Shown here: piece by piece, positions 6,501-7,201 of the stretch
How positions within the stretch are numbered: the stretch's first letter is position 1
How the letters are laid out: each line of letters starts with the position of its first letter
Assembly (NCBI GenBank): GCA_947630415.1
Contig: CANRHM010000066.1
Span: 1 to 7,201, forward strand
Length of the DNA: 7,201 bases
Direction: 5' to 3'
Origin: an uncultured Bacilli bacterium
GTDB taxonomy: Bacteria > Bacillota_I > Bacilli_A > RF39 > UBA660
Made by a program: the position numbers and the translations under genes
The notes under the pieces: generated by a model
What the model saw: the letters and a program-made list of their open reading frames with translations, nothing else
Database searches by the model: none
What the model was told of the DNA's origin: nothing

Positions 6501-7049
6501 ATAAGCATAAAGTCTTAAATAGTTGACATCACGAATATTGACTTTAGCAAATACCGCGTCATCCCAACCTTTTAACGTACCTGTTTTAAAGGCTTCCGTC
6601 CATTCTTTACCATCTTGTGAGGTATAAATTTTAAAACTAACTCCACCATTATAGTAAGTTTCTGTTCTAGTAGCATCTACTCCAAGATAAGCTGTAAAAT
6701 AATCGTAATCTAAATCACTTACATCGTAGACTAGATTTGAAGTAGCCCATGCGGAAATACCTTTAATAAAGGTTGTTCTTTCGCCATCAATATTAACGGA
6801 TATAAGTTTACTATCGTTATTTTTATCTAAACGAACATAATATCCACTTTTAACATACGATTCATCTAGATATTTAACATCCGATAGATAAACCATCTCT
6901 TCCGTATTGTAAGATAGATAAGAAGTAGAGGCCACCGTGTTGGAATAAGCTTTAGCTTCACTTACCATAAATAAAGTGATTGTTCCTATCACAAAAAGAA
7001 CAAACGATAAGATCATTCCAGCAAATTTAAAAGACTTTTTATTTTTCAT
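3519..7049 (-). CDS. Multidomain surface protein: NPCBM-like, transglutaminase-like (Cys-His-Asp), Ig-like, F5/8C, repeat stalk, C-terminal anchor
   Basis: This is a 1176-residue exported protein. The start is ATG at 7047-7049 behind GAGGGGG. Domains in order: signal peptide 1-34 (hydrophobic 11-29, probable cut after AKA at 34); an NPCBM-like carbohydrate-binding module about 51-205; a helical region about 220-475 of unrecognised family; a transglutaminase-like core about 480-540 with Cys487 in GGVCGA, His513 in PGHAAYIYM and Asp534 in LYNDVSGWG; a second helical region to about 710; a module at 715-792 with WEYSLDGGQNW; an Ig-like module at 796-863; an F5/8C (discoidin) module at 872-1010 with AIDGNLNTIWHTKW; a Pro-Thr-Ser-Glu repeat stalk 1021-1076; a Thr/Ser then Glu/Lys linker to about 1150; and a hydrophobic end 1158-1176. 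It probably binds glycans at the surface and carries a thiol peptidase or acyl-transfer activity; the substrate is unknown. There is no LPXTG motif and no basic tail after the last hydrophobic segment. It is transcribed alone, with its own promoter and terminator. Confidence 0.92.
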   Translation of the reverse strand: MKNKKSFKFAGMILSFVLFVIGTITLFMVSEAKAYSNTVASTSYLSYNTEEMVYLSDVKYLDESYVKSGYYVRLDKNNDSKLISVNIDGERTTFIKGISAWATSNLVYDVSDLDYDYFTAYLGVDATRTETYYNGGVSFKIYTSQDGKEWTEAFKTGTLKGWDDAVFAKVNIRDVNYLRLYAYENGNSWYSHWYDDAVYANAKLIKESYQEKTTKDDLVQPVSYYDNLIRECESKGETCEQTLLKRTFVNNVGYDVLQAYLAYSNEYHDTISWLMNDQKILEEYLLGGTPDGSYGTSINILNELYEKYKADLADPKYGDLYLKMMISLSLTHSANVGLWVTGAPEDVNDTNGSNAINRYAIYKKLHEDGLLRNEIFEHISVEEMRFVMNNIIDDEEILWLNEFATLNNSTDPYKFLTYRFGYDYNKDQYYDLAQRDKWNNTVRKELSPNPYHFLNTYTDANGKTYQIQYGIKNRPKLWIVFEEGGVCGAISKTGSNIIGTYGVPSSVVSQPGHAAYIYMNLDSKGNKIWTLYNDVSGWGQTGKTEKLSVRMPNGWGTGSYVGDFPGSYVLLAQAALNDYSNYVASEKIIMKAGAYKDNSTKLKQIYEDALKVQNINFDAWLGLVNTYLDDSNSTSTDFLNLAKRITTDLRYYPLPMHDLMRLIEKRLSGADHAIYLNLLNNALTLASKATDQDVLQARPTQQVANYLLQKNDTEIASFSFDGENAGQIVLDERYEGNGVVWEYSLDGGQNWQRVNEMKKQLSNRELSVINVETDILVRIVGAMEAIYDIDITKSNVAPTVYNNDLENKVIGATDTMEWKLDGEENWTSFKKEAPDLTGNKTVEVRIGYTGTKLASESVTLKYTEDTVDETQRYVSVSRLTVEDFSTDEPGHQNEVAHAIDGNLNTIWHTKWDGSDKDKYITIKVDKPITLTKLQYVPRQDANNGKITKAVVLTSMDGETWKEVATDVVWDMTKNAKEIVFEEGIEAQYIKLVGKETSGSYASAAMINLYEDATKIKEEPIPTPSETPEPTPSETPEPTPSETPEPTPSETPTPTPSETPEPTPSETPAPSPSETVKPTTTPKPSTTNPSTSKPSTSTKPSTEEKPTTSNKEEANEEKDSEVEENKEENKEEEKEETTSNETSNTSNNNQNSIFDSEIMKYVVIGILAIVALVIIIL
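3822..3989 (-). repeat. 24-bp in-frame tandem repeats encoding PTPSETPE units
   Basis: Residues 1021-1068 are six consecutive 8-residue units of PTPSETP followed by E, T or A, and a seventh degenerate unit (PSPSETVK) ends at 1076. Each unit is 24 bases, so gain or loss of units by slippage keeps the frame. Unit DNA copies differ mostly at synonymous positions (for example TCG versus TCA and GGC versus GGT on the plus strand), so the array is not freshly duplicated. It would form an extended, rigid stalk holding the binding domains away from the membrane. Confidence 0.9.
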
Positions 7050-7057
7050 AACCTAAT

Positions 7058-7064
7058 CCCCCTC
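7058..7064 (-). promoter_or_regulatory. Shine-Dalgarno of the surface-protein gene
   Basis: GAGGGGG on the minus strand lies 8 bases before the ATG at 7049. The ATG is followed by a basic then hydrophobic signal peptide, which confirms the start. Confidence 0.7.
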
Positions 7065-7079
7065 ATATTTATTGCCTAT

Positions 7080-7108
7080 ATTTTACCACAAAACAAGGAA
7101 AAAGTAAA
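7080..7108 (-). promoter_or_regulatory. Promoter of the surface-protein gene
   Basis: On the minus strand TTTACT (7103-7108) and TAAAAT (7080-7085) are separated by exactly 17 bases. The -10 is preceded by TGG, an extended -10. This gives a short leader of roughly 25 bases before the ATG, with no room for a structured riboswitch. Confidence 0.5.
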
Positions 7109-7187
7109 GCTTTTTCTTCTCTATCTGTAAATAATTCTTGAAAAAGTCATTGTATAAAATTTAAGGAAATAAGTCATACTATATGCA

Positions 7188-7196
7188 GGAGATGAA
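7188..7196 (+). promoter_or_regulatory. Shine-Dalgarno of a plus-strand gene starting beyond the right edge
   Basis: AGGAGATGA at 7188-7196 matches eight of nine positions of the anti-16S consensus AGGAGGTGA. The start codon would be expected within a few bases after 7201. The ATG inside the motif (7192-7194) is too close to be its own start. AT-rich sequence at 7138-7180 (TTGAAA, TATAAAAT, CATACT) could hold the promoter, but no well-spaced pair stands out. Confidence 0.45.
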
Positions 7197-7201
7197 AGAT
7201 A

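Noticed and set aside
3519..7049. Invertible phase-variation switch of the surface-protein gene by the nearby serine recombinase
   Set aside because: The gene is complete with its own promoter at 7080-7108, and I see no inverted repeats flanking that promoter within the window. The recombinase lies on the far, terminator side.

Overview
The window is low-GC, AT-rich DNA with Bacillota-style signals: strong AGGAGG- or AGGGG-type ribosome binding sites, TTG and GTG starts beside ATG, an intrinsic terminator with a U-tract, and secreted proteins rich in Lys, Asn, Asp and Glu. Tryptophan is encoded by TGG and no reading frame needs TGA recoding, so a Mycoplasma-type code is not indicated. A gut-associated Bacillota (Bacilli or Clostridia) fits best. 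Genus cannot be fixed from the sequence.

Layout from left to right. (1) Positions 1-774, minus strand: the N-terminal 258 codons of a membrane-anchored N-acetylmuramoyl-L-alanine amidase (Amidase_3 type), running off the left edge. (2) Positions 775-915: a divergent promoter region with an extended -10 for the amidase and a TATAAT plus AAGGAGG for the next gene. (3) Positions 916-1542, plus strand: an SsuA/THI5-like ABC-transporter solute-binding protein with an apparently intact N-terminal part. Family-like sequence stops at about residue 196-199, and the frame closes 4 bases from the end of the next, convergent gene. (4) Positions 1547-3430, minus strand: a two-gene unit made of a small 57-residue protein (3257-3430) followed 15 bases later by a 564-residue large serine recombinase (GTG start). 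This unit abuts the broken transporter gene and is most simply read as the left end, or the whole, of an integrated element. (5) Positions 3489-3512: an intrinsic terminator for the gene to the right. (6) Positions 3519-7049, minus strand: a 1176-residue secreted surface protein. It has a signal peptide, an NPCBM-like carbohydrate-binding module, a helical region leading into a transglutaminase-like Cys-His-Asp core, two beta/Ig-like modules, an F5/8C (discoidin) module, a Pro-Thr-Ser-Glu tandem-repeat stalk, a charged linker and a C-terminal hydrophobic anchor. (7) Positions 7050-7201: its promoter, and at the extreme right edge a plus-strand Shine-Dalgarno for a gene that begins outside the window.

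The amidase and the surface protein are both cell-envelope functions. The solute-binding protein would have belonged to a small-molecule importer whose permease and ATPase are not visible. The notable structural event is the junction between the solute-binding gene and the recombinase unit. The missing 3' part of the transporter gene does not reappear between 3430 and 3519. So either the element extends to the right and carries the surface protein as cargo, or the transporter locus was lost by deletion or rearrangement. The small protein coupled to the recombinase is the best candidate here for an undescribed component, for example an accessory or directionality factor.
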